Source of the DNA: Hydrogenovibrio thermophilus
GTDB taxonomy: Bacteria; Pseudomonadota; Gammaproteobacteria; Thiomicrospirales; Thiomicrospiraceae
NCBI RefSeq assembly: GCF_004028275.1
Contig: NZ_CP035033.1
Location: forward strand, 2,104,501-2,168,500
Length of the DNA stretch: 64,000 bases
Reading direction: 5' to 3'
Made by a program: the position numbers and the translations under genes
In this document: positions 1-8,543 of the stretch, piece after piece
Layout: the number at the start of each line of letters is the position of its first letter
How positions within the stretch are numbered: position 1 is the first letter of the stretch
The notes under the pieces: generated by a model
Database searches by the model: none
Seen by the model: only the letters and a program-made list of their open reading frames with translations
What the model was told of the DNA's origin: nothing

Positions 1-14
1 TAGGAAAACGTTTT

Positions 15-509
15 ATGTGTGACTGCCAATCCAACACCACAACCCCCGAAGACTTTATGCGCCAAGCCATTGCCCTTTCCAAAGAAAAAATGGAAGCCGG
101 GTTCGGCGGCCCCTTCGGTGCGGTCATCACTCAAAACGGTCGAATCATTGCGGAAGGCTATAACCAGGTCACCTCGGCCAACGATCCCACCGCGCACGCC
201 GAAGTCACCGCCATCCGCAACGCCTGTGCGGCGCTGGGTACCTTCGATTTGGCCGGTTGTGAAATTTACACCAGCTGCGAACCCTGCCCCATGTGCCTGA
301 GCGCCATCTACTGGGCCAGACTGGACAAAATGTACTACGCCAATTCGCGTGAAGACGCCGCGGACATCGGGTTTGACGATGCCCTGATTTACGAAGAGAT
401 TTCAAAGCCGATTCTCAGTCGCAACCTGCCGACCTTCCGCCTTCTGGAAGACGAGGCCATCCAGCCGTTTAACGACTGGAAAAACAAAACCGACAAAACC
501 CCTTACTAG
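15..509 (+). CDS. guaD: Guanine deaminase (CDA fold)
   Basis: This 164-residue protein has the cytidine-deaminase fold of Bacillus-type guanine deaminases, which convert guanine to xanthine and ammonia in the cytoplasm. The zinc site is visible as HAEV (His61, Glu63) and PCPMC (Cys91, Cys94). The stretch GGPFGAVI, and NDPTAHAEV with AIRNAC after it, favour guanine deaminase over the tRNA adenosine deaminase TadA. The start has a weak AGGA element at positions 2–5. It is followed by nucleoside ABC transporter genes in the same direction, which fits purine use. The operon may begin left of the window. A broader nucleoside deaminase role is the alternative. Confidence 0.85.
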   Translation: MCDCQSNTTTPEDFMRQAIALSKEKMEAGFGGPFGAVITQNGRIIAEGYNQVTSANDPTAHAEVTAIRNACAALGTFDLAGCEIYTSCEPCPMCLSAIYWARLDKMYYANSREDAADIGFDDALIYEEISKPILSRNLPTFRLLEDEAIQPFNDWKNKTDKTPY

Positions 510-523
510 CGCCGACTGGCAAC

Positions 524-540
524 GGGCCTGCCACAGGCCC
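524..540. other. Small intergenic hairpin
   Basis: GGGCCTG and CAGGCCC pair around a CCA loop between the guanine deaminase gene and the ABC ATPase gene. There is no U-tract, so it is more likely an mRNA-processing or stabilising hairpin than a terminator. Confidence 0.45.
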
Positions 541-561
541 TAACAGCAGAGGATGTTGCAC

Positions 562-2091
562 ATGACGGAACCCCGACTACAACTGGAAAACATTACCAAA
601 CGTTTTCCCGGCTGCCTGGCCAATGACCAGGTGAATCTCAATATATTACCCGGCGAAATTCACGCGTTACTCGGTGAAAACGGTGCCGGAAAGAGCACGC
701 TGGTCAAAATGATCTATGGTCTGCTCAAACCCGATGAAGGTCAGATGCTCTGGGAAGGACAAGCGGTCGACATCGACAGCCCGAAAACGGCCCGCCATTA
801 CGGCATTGGCATGGTGTTTCAGCATTTTTCGCTGTTCAATGCCATGACAGTGTTGGAAAACATCGCCGTCGGTATGGACGAAGCCTTTGATTTGAAGGCT
901 TTGGAAAAGCGCATTCTCAACGTTTCCGCCGATTACGGCCTACACATTGACCCGAAAAAACTGATTCACGACCTTTCGGTTGGCGAACGTCAGCGCGTGG
1001 AGATCATCCGCTGCTTGCTGCAACACCCGAAACTGCTGATTATGGACGAACCCACCTCGGTTTTAACCCCGCAGGAAGTGGACAAGTTGTTCGTCACTCT
1101 GCGCCGTTTATCGTCGGAAGGGGTTTCCATTCTTTACATCAGCCACAAGCTCGACGAAATCAAAACCCTGTGCCATCGTGCCACCATTCTTCGCGGCGGC
1201 CAATTCATTCAAGAAATCGACCCCACCCAGGAAACCGCGGCCAGCATGGCACAACTCATGGTCGGCCAAAAAATCATTCCGCCGAAACGCCAATCCAACA
1301 AAACCTTTGAAGACGATGTCATTCAAGTGCAGCACTTATCATTGAAGTCCTCGCAACCTTTCGGCAACGATTTAAAAGACATCAATTTCACCATCAGCCA
1401 AGGCGAAGTGCTCGGCATTGCCGGGATTGCCGGAAACGGTCAAACCGAATTGCTCTCCGCCCTCAGCGGCGAAGCGGACACCGACGTCGACACCATCATT
1501 ATTCACGGCCGCCCCAGTGGCAATCTGCCCAGCAACCAACGCCGCATGATCGGCATGGCGTATGTGCCGGAGGAACGGTTGGGCCATGCGTCGGTGCCGG
1601 ATAATGCCTTGCACGAAAATGCGTTTTTAAGCGGCTATCAAGCCAAAAAACTGCACCATCGCGGCTTTATCAATTTCAAAAAACGCAATGAATACGCGCA
1701 AATGGTGTGCGATAAATACAATGTCAAACACGCTGGCATCGGCAGTGCCGCCAAAAGCTTATCCGGCGGGAACTTGCAAAAATTCATCGTCGGACGGGAA
1801 ATCGAACAAGGCCCCAGCCTGTTGATTGCCGCTCAACCGACCTGGGGCGTCGATGCCGGCGCCGCGGCCGCCATCCACCAATCCATCCTCGATTTGGCGG
1901 AAAAAGGCAGTGCGGTGCTGGTGCTGTCGCAGGATTTGGATGAAATTTTCGAGGTCTGTGATTCGGTGTGCGTGATCTACGAGGGCACCTTGTCCGACGC
2001 CTACCCGATTTCCGACATCAGTCGCGAAGAAATCGGGTTGCTGATGGGCGGTATCACCACGCCCGAGGGAGGACACAACCATGTGGCTTAA
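562..2091 (+). CDS. Nucleoside ABC transporter, double ATPase
   Basis: This 509-residue tandem ATPase belongs to the RbsA/YufO-like class that powers nucleoside (BMP-family) and sugar importers. The first half has a full Walker A (GENGAGKST, about residues 38–46), signature LSVGERQR and Walker B LLIMDEPT. The second half has a degenerate Walker A (GNGQT) and an intact LSGGNLQK signature, as is normal in this class. I chose ATG 562 over 553 because AGAGGA at 547–552 is correctly spaced only for 562. It overlaps the first permease gene by 11 bases. The likely binding protein is encoded at 7367–8455, so the importer genes are split. Confidence 0.9.
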   Translation: MTEPRLQLENITKRFPGCLANDQVNLNILPGEIHALLGENGAGKSTLVKMIYGLLKPDEGQMLWEGQAVDIDSPKTARHYGIGMVFQHFSLFNAMTVLENIAVGMDEAFDLKALEKRILNVSADYGLHIDPKKLIHDLSVGERQRVEIIRCLLQHPKLLIMDEPTSVLTPQEVDKLFVTLRRLSSEGVSILYISHKLDEIKTLCHRATILRGGQFIQEIDPTQETAASMAQLMVGQKIIPPKRQSNKTFEDDVIQVQHLSLKSSQPFGNDLKDINFTISQGEVLGIAGIAGNGQTELLSALSGEADTDVDTIIIHGRPSGNLPSNQRRMIGMAYVPEERLGHASVPDNALHENAFLSGYQAKKLHHRGFINFKKRNEYAQMVCDKYNVKHAGIGSAAKSLSGGNLQKFIVGREIEQGPSLLIAAQPTWGVDAGAAAAIHQSILDLAEKGSAVLVLSQDLDEIFEVCDSVCVIYEGTLSDAYPISDISREEIGLLMGGITTPEGGHNHVA

Positions 2092-3157
2092 ACTGGAAGC
2101 ACGAAGCCAGCCTTCTAAACGCATGACGTACCTGTCCCCTTTGTTGGCCGTGGTGTTAACGCTGTTTTCCGGCATGATCTTATTCGCGATGATGGGGCAC
2201 TCCCCGCTTGAAGGCATTTATGTCTTTTTCGTCGAGCCGGTGACCTCGCTTTATGGCCTCGGCGAACTGGCCGTCAAAGCCACGCCGCTCGTCTTGATTG
2301 CCATAGGCTTGGCCATCGGGTTCAAGGCCAATGTCTGGAACATCGGTGCCGAAGGCCAATTGGTCATGGGCGCCATTGTTGGCGGCGGTTTAGCGCTCTA
2401 TTTTCACGAATCCGACAGCGCCTGGTTACTGCCCAGCATGATCGTCTTCGGCGCTTTGGGCGGTATGCTCTGGGCCGCGATTCCGGCCTGGTTGAAAACA
2501 CGCTTCAACACCAACGAAATTTTGACCAGCCTGATGCTCACCTACGTCGCCATTCTGTTATTGAATTACATGGTCAACGGCCCTTACCGCGATCCGACCG
2601 GCTACAACTTCCCGGAATCCCGTCTGTTTCAAGACGCCGCTTTATTGCCAACCTTACTGGAAGGCACGCGCCTCAATCTAGGCAGTGTCATCACGGTAAT
2701 GATTCTGGCCGGACTGTGGGTCATGTTGGCCAGAACCATTATCGGTTTCCAGGTGCATGTTGTCGGCCAAGCGCCGCAAGCCGCGCATTACGCCGGTTTT
2801 AATCATAAGAAAATCATTTGGTTCACCTTTCTGCTCAGTGGCGGGCTGGCGGGCATCGCCGGCTTGATGGAAGTCGCCGGCCCCATCGGTCAACTGTTAC
2901 CAAGCATTTCACCCGGCTATGGGTTTACCGCCATCATCGTGGCTTTTCTAGGGCGATTACACCCGGTCGGCATTTTACTGGCCGGGCTACTCATGGCGCT
3001 GTCCTATCTGGGCGGCGAAACGGCCCAGATTGAAATGGGACTGCCTGTCGCCTTGACCGGCGTCTTCCAAGGCCTACTTTTGTTTTTCTTACTGGCTTCG
3101 GACGTCTTGATTCGCTACCGGGTTAAATGGAACCGCGTTCCCAAAGGAGAGCACTGA
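2081..3157 (+). CDS. Nucleoside ABC transporter permease 1
   Basis: This 358-residue inner-membrane protein has about ten hydrophobic segments and matches the BPD_transp_2 permeases of nucleoside importers (YufP/NupP-like). Typical family stretches are KANVWNIGAEGQLVMGAI near residue 85 and NTNEILTSLMLTYVA near 145. The start follows GGGAGG. It overlaps the ATPase gene upstream by 11 bases and shares TGATG with the second permease, so translation is probably coupled. The two permeases are expected to form the heterodimeric channel. Confidence 0.9.
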   Translation: MWLKLEARSQPSKRMTYLSPLLAVVLTLFSGMILFAMMGHSPLEGIYVFFVEPVTSLYGLGELAVKATPLVLIAIGLAIGFKANVWNIGAEGQLVMGAIVGGGLALYFHESDSAWLLPSMIVFGALGGMLWAAIPAWLKTRFNTNEILTSLMLTYVAILLLNYMVNGPYRDPTGYNFPESRLFQDAALLPTLLEGTRLNLGSVITVMILAGLWVMLARTIIGFQVHVVGQAPQAAHYAGFNHKKIIWFTFLLSGGLAGIAGLMEVAGPIGQLLPSISPGYGFTAIIVAFLGRLHPVGILLAGLLMALSYLGGETAQIEMGLPVALTGVFQGLLLFFLLASDVLIRYRVKWNRVPKGEH

Positions 3158-4083
3158 TGGATTTCTCACTTGATACAACCTCCTTAATTATTGTCACCAT
3201 TATCACCGCGGCCACGCCGTTATTGCTCGCCGCGCTCGGCGAACTGGTCAACGAAAAATCCGGCGTACTAAACCTGGGACTGGAAGGCATGATGGTGGTG
3301 GGTGCCGTAATGGCCTTTTTGACGGTGACGTCAACCGGCAGTGCCACCCTGGCGATCATCGTCGCCATTTTATCCGGCATGGGAATGGCGCTGATTTTCA
3401 GCGTGCTCACCTTATCGTTACAATCCAACCAAGTGGCAACGGGATTAGCCCTAACCATTTTCGGTTTGGGTTTGAGTTCGTTAATCGGCATCAATCTGGT
3501 CGGGATGGCCTATGATGGTTTACCGAAATTGAACATTGCTTTTCTCAGCGACCTTCCATTTTTTGGCAATGTTCTGTTCAGCCACGACATTTTGGTCTAC
3601 TTCTCCATTGTGATGGTATTCGTCACCTATTGGTTTCTTAATAAAACCAAATATGGCTTGGTTTTACGCGCCGTCGGCGAATCCCATGACGCAGCCCACT
3701 CCATCGGCTACCCGGTGATTAAAATTCGCTATATGGCCGCTCTTTACGGCGGCGCCATGAGCGGTTTGGCGGGCGCTTACCTTTCCCTGGCCTATTCCCC
3801 TATGTGGGCGGACAATATGACCGCCGGGCGCGGTTGGATTGCCCTGGCATTGGTGGTGTTTGCGATGTGGATGCCGTCTCGGGTGCTATTGGGAGCTTAC
3901 ATGTTCGGCGGCATCACGATTTTACAACTTCACGGGCAAGGCATGGGCATTGATATGCCCTCCGAATTCCTGTCCATGTTGCCGTATCTGGCGACAATTA
4001 TCGTCCTGGTGCTGATTTCCCGCCAAGCGCAAAACAATTACGCACCGGCGTGCTTAGGCAAACCTTTCCATTCCATACGCTAA
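3157..4083 (+). CDS. Nucleoside ABC transporter permease 2
   Basis: This is the second BPD_transp_2 permease (308 residues; YufQ/NupQ-like), with the family stretches LGELVNEKSGVLNLGLEGMM near the N-terminus and a Gly/Ala-rich AALYGGAMSGLAGAYLSL segment. A start at 3127 is possible in frame, but ATG 3157 has AAAGGAG at 3143–3149 and overlaps the preceding stop as TGATG, so I prefer it. It is the last gene of the operon; a strong palindromic terminator follows 13 bases after the stop. Confidence 0.9.
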   Translation: MDFSLDTTSLIIVTIITAATPLLLAALGELVNEKSGVLNLGLEGMMVVGAVMAFLTVTSTGSATLAIIVAILSGMGMALIFSVLTLSLQSNQVATGLALTIFGLGLSSLIGINLVGMAYDGLPKLNIAFLSDLPFFGNVLFSHDILVYFSIVMVFVTYWFLNKTKYGLVLRAVGESHDAAHSIGYPVIKIRYMAALYGGAMSGLAGAYLSLAYSPMWADNMTAGRGWIALALVVFAMWMPSRVLLGAYMFGGITILQLHGQGMGIDMPSEFLSMLPYLATIIVLVLISRQAQNNYAPACLGKPFHSIR

Positions 4084-4096
4084 GCCTTCCGCCCTT

Positions 4097-4130
4097 CGTT
4101 AAAAACCACCAGGCCTGGTGGTTTTTAACG
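4097..4130. terminator. 34-bp perfect palindrome terminator
   Basis: This is a perfect 34-bp inverted repeat centred on CCAGGCCTGG (4109–4118), with CGTTAAAAACCA on the left and its complement on the right. It forms a GC-rich stem with A-rich 5' and T-rich 3' flanks, so it can end transcription on both strands. Its inner 26 bp are identical to the terminator at 20296–20321. Confidence 0.85.
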
Positions 4131-4520
4131 TTCGAATATGTCTACCGTCAACCTCTCCGATAAGCGTCTGCTCGCCATTCTGATTTAACACGCGTCCGCC
4201 CCATCCCTTAAAGCCAGCAAGCCGAGCAAGAGGTTAGATGCGTTATCCTCGTCCTCCCGGCCCCCACATCTGGATAGGGTCAATGACGTAATCTCGACAC
4301 ACAGCCGTTTGGATTAAGGCAACGCCAGTTGCGCTCTCAAGGCCTCATTTTGACGCGCTCTCTAGACACCATAAGAAAGGAAGCACTTGCCGCTCGAAAG
4401 GCGCAAGGGATTAAGAGCTTAAGATCGTAAGGCGAGGAATGATGATTCAGCAGCTGGCAAGCTGGCTAAGCCCAGTTGTTTAGAGACCGGCTCGACACTG
4501 CGAAACACTTGTGACAGGCA
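4131..4520. other. Unassigned 390-bp intergenic stretch
   Basis: I see no convincing ORF, tRNA or known RNA here. Base composition is close to coding. It lies between two terminators that face each other, so it may be a decayed gene remnant. Nothing in it could be matched to a family by eye. Confidence 0.4.
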
Positions 4521-4546
4521 TAAAAAAAAAGCGGCTAAAAAGCCGC
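4521..4546 (-). terminator. Terminator of NCS2 permease gene
   Basis: GCGGCT–AAAA–AGCCGC (4531–4546) is preceded on the + strand by a run of nine A. Read on the – strand this is a hairpin followed by U9, a classic intrinsic terminator 21 bases beyond the permease stop codon. Confidence 0.9.
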
Positions 4547-4567
4547 CTTCCGTTCAGGGAAGAAAGG

Positions 4568-5968
4568 TTAGGATGCAGCAGATTTAGACGTTTCCGTCAC
4601 CGCTTCATCCTCTTGAACTTCAGCCACAACCGTTTTATCGGGTAAAATGAAGCTCATAATAATCGCTGTCAAACCGCCAAGCGTCACGGCTGAACCAAGA
4701 ACGTTCTGTACCAATGTAGGCATTTCTTTCATGACATCCGGGTTAAAGGCGACCCCTAAACCGGCACCAAAGGACACGGCCATAATCAGCAACTTACGAC
4801 GATCCAAATGCTCGGAAGCCAGAATCTTCACACCCGCCGCGGCCACCGTACCGAATAGAACCAAGGTGGCCCCACCCAAAACCGGCTTCGGCATATTTTG
4901 CAAAACGCCACCGATGATAGGGAACAACCCCAAAATAACCAGCATACCAGAAACGAAATAGGCAATATAACGACTGCCAACACCGGTCAACTGAATAACC
5001 CCATTGTTCTGACTGAAGGTGGTATTCGGGAAGGTGTTCAGCACCGCCGCAATCATCGAGTTCACACCATCCGCCAAGACACCGCCTTTAATACGAGACA
5101 TGTACAACGGCCCCGAAATCGGTTGCTTGGACACCATCGAGTTGGCCGTCAAGTCGCCCGTCGATTCAATCGCGGTAATCAAATAAATCAAGGCCACCGG
5201 AATAAACGCACCCCAATCAAATGAGAAACCATACTTAAACGGAATCGGGAAGTTCATCAGCGGTAACGTGGCCAAGTTATCAAACGACAGTTTGCCCATC
5301 AGGCCAGCCACGATAAAACCAACGCCCAAGCCAATGATGATCGCCGACAGACGAATCCAGGCATTGGATGAACGGTTCAGAACAATGATAATCGCCAAGA
5401 CCAACAGCCCCAGAGAAAGGTTTTCAAGGCTGCCGAAATCCGGGGCTTTAAACCCACCGGCCAAATCAGTAATACCGACTTTAATCAAGCTGATACCGAT
5501 AATGGTGATGACAATTCCCGTGACCAATGGCGTAATGACACGTTTTAATTTGTGCAGGAATTGACTCAGAAAAATTTCCACAAAGGCCCCAAAAAAGCTG
5601 ACGCCCAAAATCAGAGCCATAATTTCATCCGGGCCGCCCCCTTTGGATTTCGCGATAAACCCGGCGGCCAGAATGGAACTCAAAAAGGCAAAACTGGTGC
5701 CTTGCACACATAACATGCCCGAGCCAATTTTAAATGGACGGCGTGCCTGAATAAAGGTCGCAATCCCCGAGACAATCAATGCCATGCTGATTAAGTAGGG
5801 AATATGACTTCCCAACCCCAACACCCCACCGATAATCAAAGTAGGGGTAATAATGCCAACAAAACTTGCCAAAACATGTTGCAGCGCGGCAAAGCTCGAC
5901 TCTCTAATAGGTGGTCGATCATCTAATCCATAAATGAGATCCGACGAGTCATGATCACTGTTACTCAT
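4568..5968 (-). CDS. NCS2 nucleobase:cation symporter
   Basis: This 466-residue polytopic membrane protein (about 14 helices) belongs to the nucleobase:cation symporter-2 family (UraA/XanQ/UacT/PbuX), which imports xanthine, urate or uracil with a proton or sodium ion. The family signature QNNGVIQLTGVGSRY lies about three-fifths along, with the following PKPVLGGATLVLFG block. The start has GGAGAGAAG just upstream. Neighbouring purine deaminases suggest xanthine or urate rather than uracil as substrate, but specificity cannot be read from the sequence alone. The hydrophilic tail after the last helix is rich in Glu and Val. Confidence 0.9.
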   Translation of the reverse strand: MSNSDHDSSDLIYGLDDRPPIRESSFAALQHVLASFVGIITPTLIIGGVLGLGSHIPYLISMALIVSGIATFIQARRPFKIGSGMLCVQGTSFAFLSSILAAGFIAKSKGGGPDEIMALILGVSFFGAFVEIFLSQFLHKLKRVITPLVTGIVITIIGISLIKVGITDLAGGFKAPDFGSLENLSLGLLVLAIIIVLNRSSNAWIRLSAIIIGLGVGFIVAGLMGKLSFDNLATLPLMNFPIPFKYGFSFDWGAFIPVALIYLITAIESTGDLTANSMVSKQPISGPLYMSRIKGGVLADGVNSMIAAVLNTFPNTTFSQNNGVIQLTGVGSRYIAYFVSGMLVILGLFPIIGGVLQNMPKPVLGGATLVLFGTVAAAGVKILASEHLDRRKLLIMAVSFGAGLGVAFNPDVMKEMPTLVQNVLGSAVTLGGLTAIIMSFILPDKTVVAEVQEDEAVTETSKSAAS

Positions 5969-6229
5969 AAGCTTCTCTCCGTTAAGTCTTTAATCACACA
6001 GTACGAAGCCAAAACTTCGAACCTTTCCATAACCCAACAGCAATTAACTAACCATTCTTACAATAAATTGAAAACAATTTTAAAAAAATAAAAATACTTT
6101 AAAATCAATGCCTTGAAGTACAAAAAAACCAACACAGTAAATTATATTTACAAAATATTGTTCACAATAATAAAAATTATTGCACTCACAACGAGAATGC
6201 ACGCACTAAAGCTGTGCAATTTTCAAGCG
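5969..6229. promoter_or_regulatory. AT-rich promoter region of permease gene
   Basis: This 261-bp spacer is markedly AT-rich compared with its surroundings and separates the adenine deaminase stop from the permease start. TATTGTTCACAATA at 6156–6169 resembles a diverged copy of the TTGTAYACAA operators found elsewhere in the island. I see no purine-riboswitch core. Confidence 0.45.
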
Positions 6230-7258
6230 TTATGCGCCCGTTAACACTCTGTTTTTACGACTAAAACGCATTAATTTTTCCAAATAATGTGCTTTTCGTT
6301 CCTGTGGCAGAAAACTCGCTTCAAAACTGTTCTTGGCCAACTCAATCAACTGGTTCGGTTTGAGCTGAAAGGCTTCTTGTACGGCTGTAAAGTTCTCAAC
6401 CAAATAGCCGTCAAAATACGCCGGATCATCGGAATTCACCGTCACCTTCAAGCCCAGATTCATCATTTTCAACAACGGATGTTCGGAAACCTTCTCCACC
6501 ACTTTCAGCTTTAAGTTAGACAAAGGGCAAAGCGTCAAAGGCATCTGCATTTCCCGCAGTTTGGCCACTAACTTCATGTCCTGCAAGGCATTGTTACCAT
6601 GATCGATACGCTCCACTCGCAGCACTTCGACGGCGCCTCGTACGTAACTGGCATCGCCTTCTTCACCCGCATGTGCCACCAGGCGAAAACCGGCTTGCCG
6701 TGCTTTTTGATACAGCGATCGAAATTTCTCCGGCGGGTTATTGCGCTCCGACGAATCCAATCCTATTCCGACAATATAATCTTGATAGGCAATCGCTAAA
6801 TCCAACGCCTTCAAACCATCGTCTTCGTCCAGGTGCCTTAAGATTGATAAAATCAACTGCGACTCGACCTGTAAATCGGTTTTCGCTTGCTGCATGGCAC
6901 GGATAATGCCCTTCAGTACCGTTTCAAACGCAATGCCTCGTGACAAATGCGCCTGCGGATCAAAGAACATTTCCACATAGACAATGTTCTGGTCTGCGCA
7001 ACGCTGCAGGTAATGAAACGTCAGGTCAAAAAAATCCTGTTCGGTCTGCAGCACCGCCATGCCCTGGTAATAGACATCCAGAAACGACTGCAAATCTTGG
7101 AAATCATAAGCGGCACGAATGTCGTCTACCGAGTCATATGGCAGCGACAGCCCATTGCGTTTGGCCAAGTCGAACATCAATTCCGGTTCCAAAGTCCCCT
7201 CAATATGCAAATGCAGTTCGGCTTTGGGCATCTTTTCAATCAAATTTTGTATTTTCAT
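6230..7258 (-). CDS. Adenine deaminase (ADA superfamily)
   Basis: This 342-residue amidohydrolase is of the adenosine-deaminase superfamily. The N-terminal metal motif reads AELHLHIEGTLEPE; the Glu of HLHxEG (Asp in true adenosine deaminases) together with the FLDVYYQGM.VLQTEQDF block points to adenine aminohydrolase (adenine to hypoxanthine, EC 3.5.4.2). Other active-site elements are HAGEEG, RIDHG and SDDPAYF. An in-frame start at 7300 is rejected because its codons lie inside the terminator hairpin at 7281–7298; ATG 7258 begins MKIQNLIEKMPK as in the family. It lies downstream of the BMP gene on the same strand. Confidence 0.87.
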   Translation of the reverse strand: MKIQNLIEKMPKAELHLHIEGTLEPELMFDLAKRNGLSLPYDSVDDIRAAYDFQDLQSFLDVYYQGMAVLQTEQDFFDLTFHYLQRCADQNIVYVEMFFDPQAHLSRGIAFETVLKGIIRAMQQAKTDLQVESQLILSILRHLDEDDGLKALDLAIAYQDYIVGIGLDSSERNNPPEKFRSLYQKARQAGFRLVAHAGEEGDASYVRGAVEVLRVERIDHGNNALQDMKLVAKLREMQMPLTLCPLSNLKLKVVEKVSEHPLLKMMNLGLKVTVNSDDPAYFDGYLVENFTAVQEAFQLKPNQLIELAKNSFEASFLPQERKAHYLEKLMRFSRKNRVLTGA

Positions 7259-7274
7259 CTCAACATCCAGATAC

Positions 7275-7298
7275 AAAAAAGGGGCGGAAAACCGCCCC
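7275..7298 (-). terminator. Terminator/attenuator after BMP gene
   Basis: GGGGCGG–AAAA–CCGCCCC with six A on its left edge gives, on the – strand, a strong hairpin plus U6. It ends the BMP transcript only 17 bases before the adenine deaminase start codon. Deaminase expression therefore depends on read-through past it. Confidence 0.88.
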
Positions 7299-7366
7299 AT
7301 TGTTCAAAGTTCCAACTCAAATTGATTTTTAGTTAAGTCATTCACTACTCTGAGTTTTCACAGAAC

Positions 7367-8455
7367 TTATTTCGGTAAACGGCCTTCAACACCGTCGACA
7401 TACCAGTCCATGCCCAACAACACCTTGTCGGACAGATGTTCGCCCTCAGGCACCATCAGTTTTCCGTCCTGGTTTTTCAACGGCCCTTGGAAAGGATGTG
7501 TTTTGCCGGATTTGATATCGTCAATCGTTTTATTGGCCAAGGCCACCACGTCTTTCGGAACAGCCTCGCTGAATGGGGCAATTGACACCATGCCAGATTT
7601 CAAGCCACCCCAAGTGTCTTCAGACTTCCAGTTTCCATCCATCACCGCTTTAACCTGATCGATGTAATACCCACTCCAATCATCGATAATGGCACTCAAC
7701 TGAGCTTTCGGCGCAAAGGCTTTCATATCCGAGGCCTGGCCAAAACCGTAAATCCCACGTTGTTCAGCCACCTGCAAAGGCGCCGGGGAATCTGTGTGCT
7801 GCATAATGACGTCCACACCTTGGTCAATCAAGGCTTTGGCCGCGTCACCTTCTTTGCCCGGGTCATACCAAGAGTTCACCCAAACCACCTTAACGGTCGC
7901 ATCCGGATTCACACTTTTCAAACCTTGTACGGTCGCGTTAATGCCGCGCACCACTTCCGGAATCGGGAATGAACCGATGTAACCGATGACATTCGATTTC
8001 GTCATTTTCCCCGCCACCACACCGGCGACATAACGACCCTCATAAAAACGGGCACTGTAAACACCGACATTCTTCGCGGTTTTATAACCGGTCGCATGTT
8101 CGAATTTGACATTCGGATAGCGCTTAGCGACTTTCAATGTCGGGTTCATAAACCCAAAGGAAGTCGTAAAAATAATGTCATTACCGCTTGCGGCCAGCTT
8201 GCGAATCACTCGTTCCGCATCGGCCCCTTCCGGCACCTTTTCCACAAAGGTGGTTTTGACTTTATCTCCGAAGGCTTTCTCAACCGCCAAGCGGCCTTGG
8301 TTATGTTGATAACTCCAACCGTGGTCACCGATCGGTCCCACATAAACAAACCCGGCTTTAACCGGTTCTTCAGCCAAGGCTGCGGTATTGAACAACCCGA
8401 ACAACGAGGCGCCCAGCGTCAAAGCCAAGGGTTTTAAAAACGTTCTTCTTTTCAT
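7367..8455 (-). CDS. BMP-family nucleoside-binding lipoprotein-like protein
   Basis: This 362-residue periplasmic substrate-binding protein is of the BMP/Med family (basic membrane protein), with the N-terminal YVGPIGDHGWSYQHNQGR block and the ADAERVIRKLAASG region. The signal sequence begins MKRRTFLKPLAL, a Tat-like RRxFLK motif, followed by a hydrophobic stretch and AALA|EE as probable cleavage site; there is no lipobox. The start at 8455, not 8485, has AAGGAG seven bases upstream. It is probably the binding partner of the ABC importer at 562–4083, although the genes lie on opposite strands. Substrates are expected to be nucleosides or purine bases. Confidence 0.9.
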   Translation of the reverse strand: MKRRTFLKPLALTLGASLFGLFNTAALAEEPVKAGFVYVGPIGDHGWSYQHNQGRLAVEKAFGDKVKTTFVEKVPEGADAERVIRKLAASGNDIIFTTSFGFMNPTLKVAKRYPNVKFEHATGYKTAKNVGVYSARFYEGRYVAGVVAGKMTKSNVIGYIGSFPIPEVVRGINATVQGLKSVNPDATVKVVWVNSWYDPGKEGDAAKALIDQGVDVIMQHTDSPAPLQVAEQRGIYGFGQASDMKAFAPKAQLSAIIDDWSGYYIDQVKAVMDGNWKSEDTWGGLKSGMVSIAPFSEAVPKDVVALANKTIDDIKSGKTHPFQGPLKNQDGKLMVPEGEHLSDKVLLGMDWYVDGVEGRLPK

Positions 8456-8485
8456 GCAATTCTCCTTTTCAAGGATTCGATGCAA

Positions 8486-8510
8486 ATAACGCTGGTCAGA
8501 CCAGCGTTAT
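8486..8510. other. Intergenic hairpin between porin and BMP genes
   Basis: ATAACGCTGGTC and its exact complement flank a single A: a 12-bp stem. There is no U-tract on either strand. In a porin–binding protein transcript it could adjust relative expression by protecting the upstream mRNA or by partial termination. Confidence 0.7.
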
Positions 8511-8543
8511 CGTTAAAATGATTCCGTATCGTTCAGTGTCGTA

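Noticed and set aside
7259-7300. N-terminal extension of adenine deaminase to 7300
   Set aside because: The extra codons are the terminator hairpin, and the family starts at the MKIQNLIEKMPKAELHLH segment.
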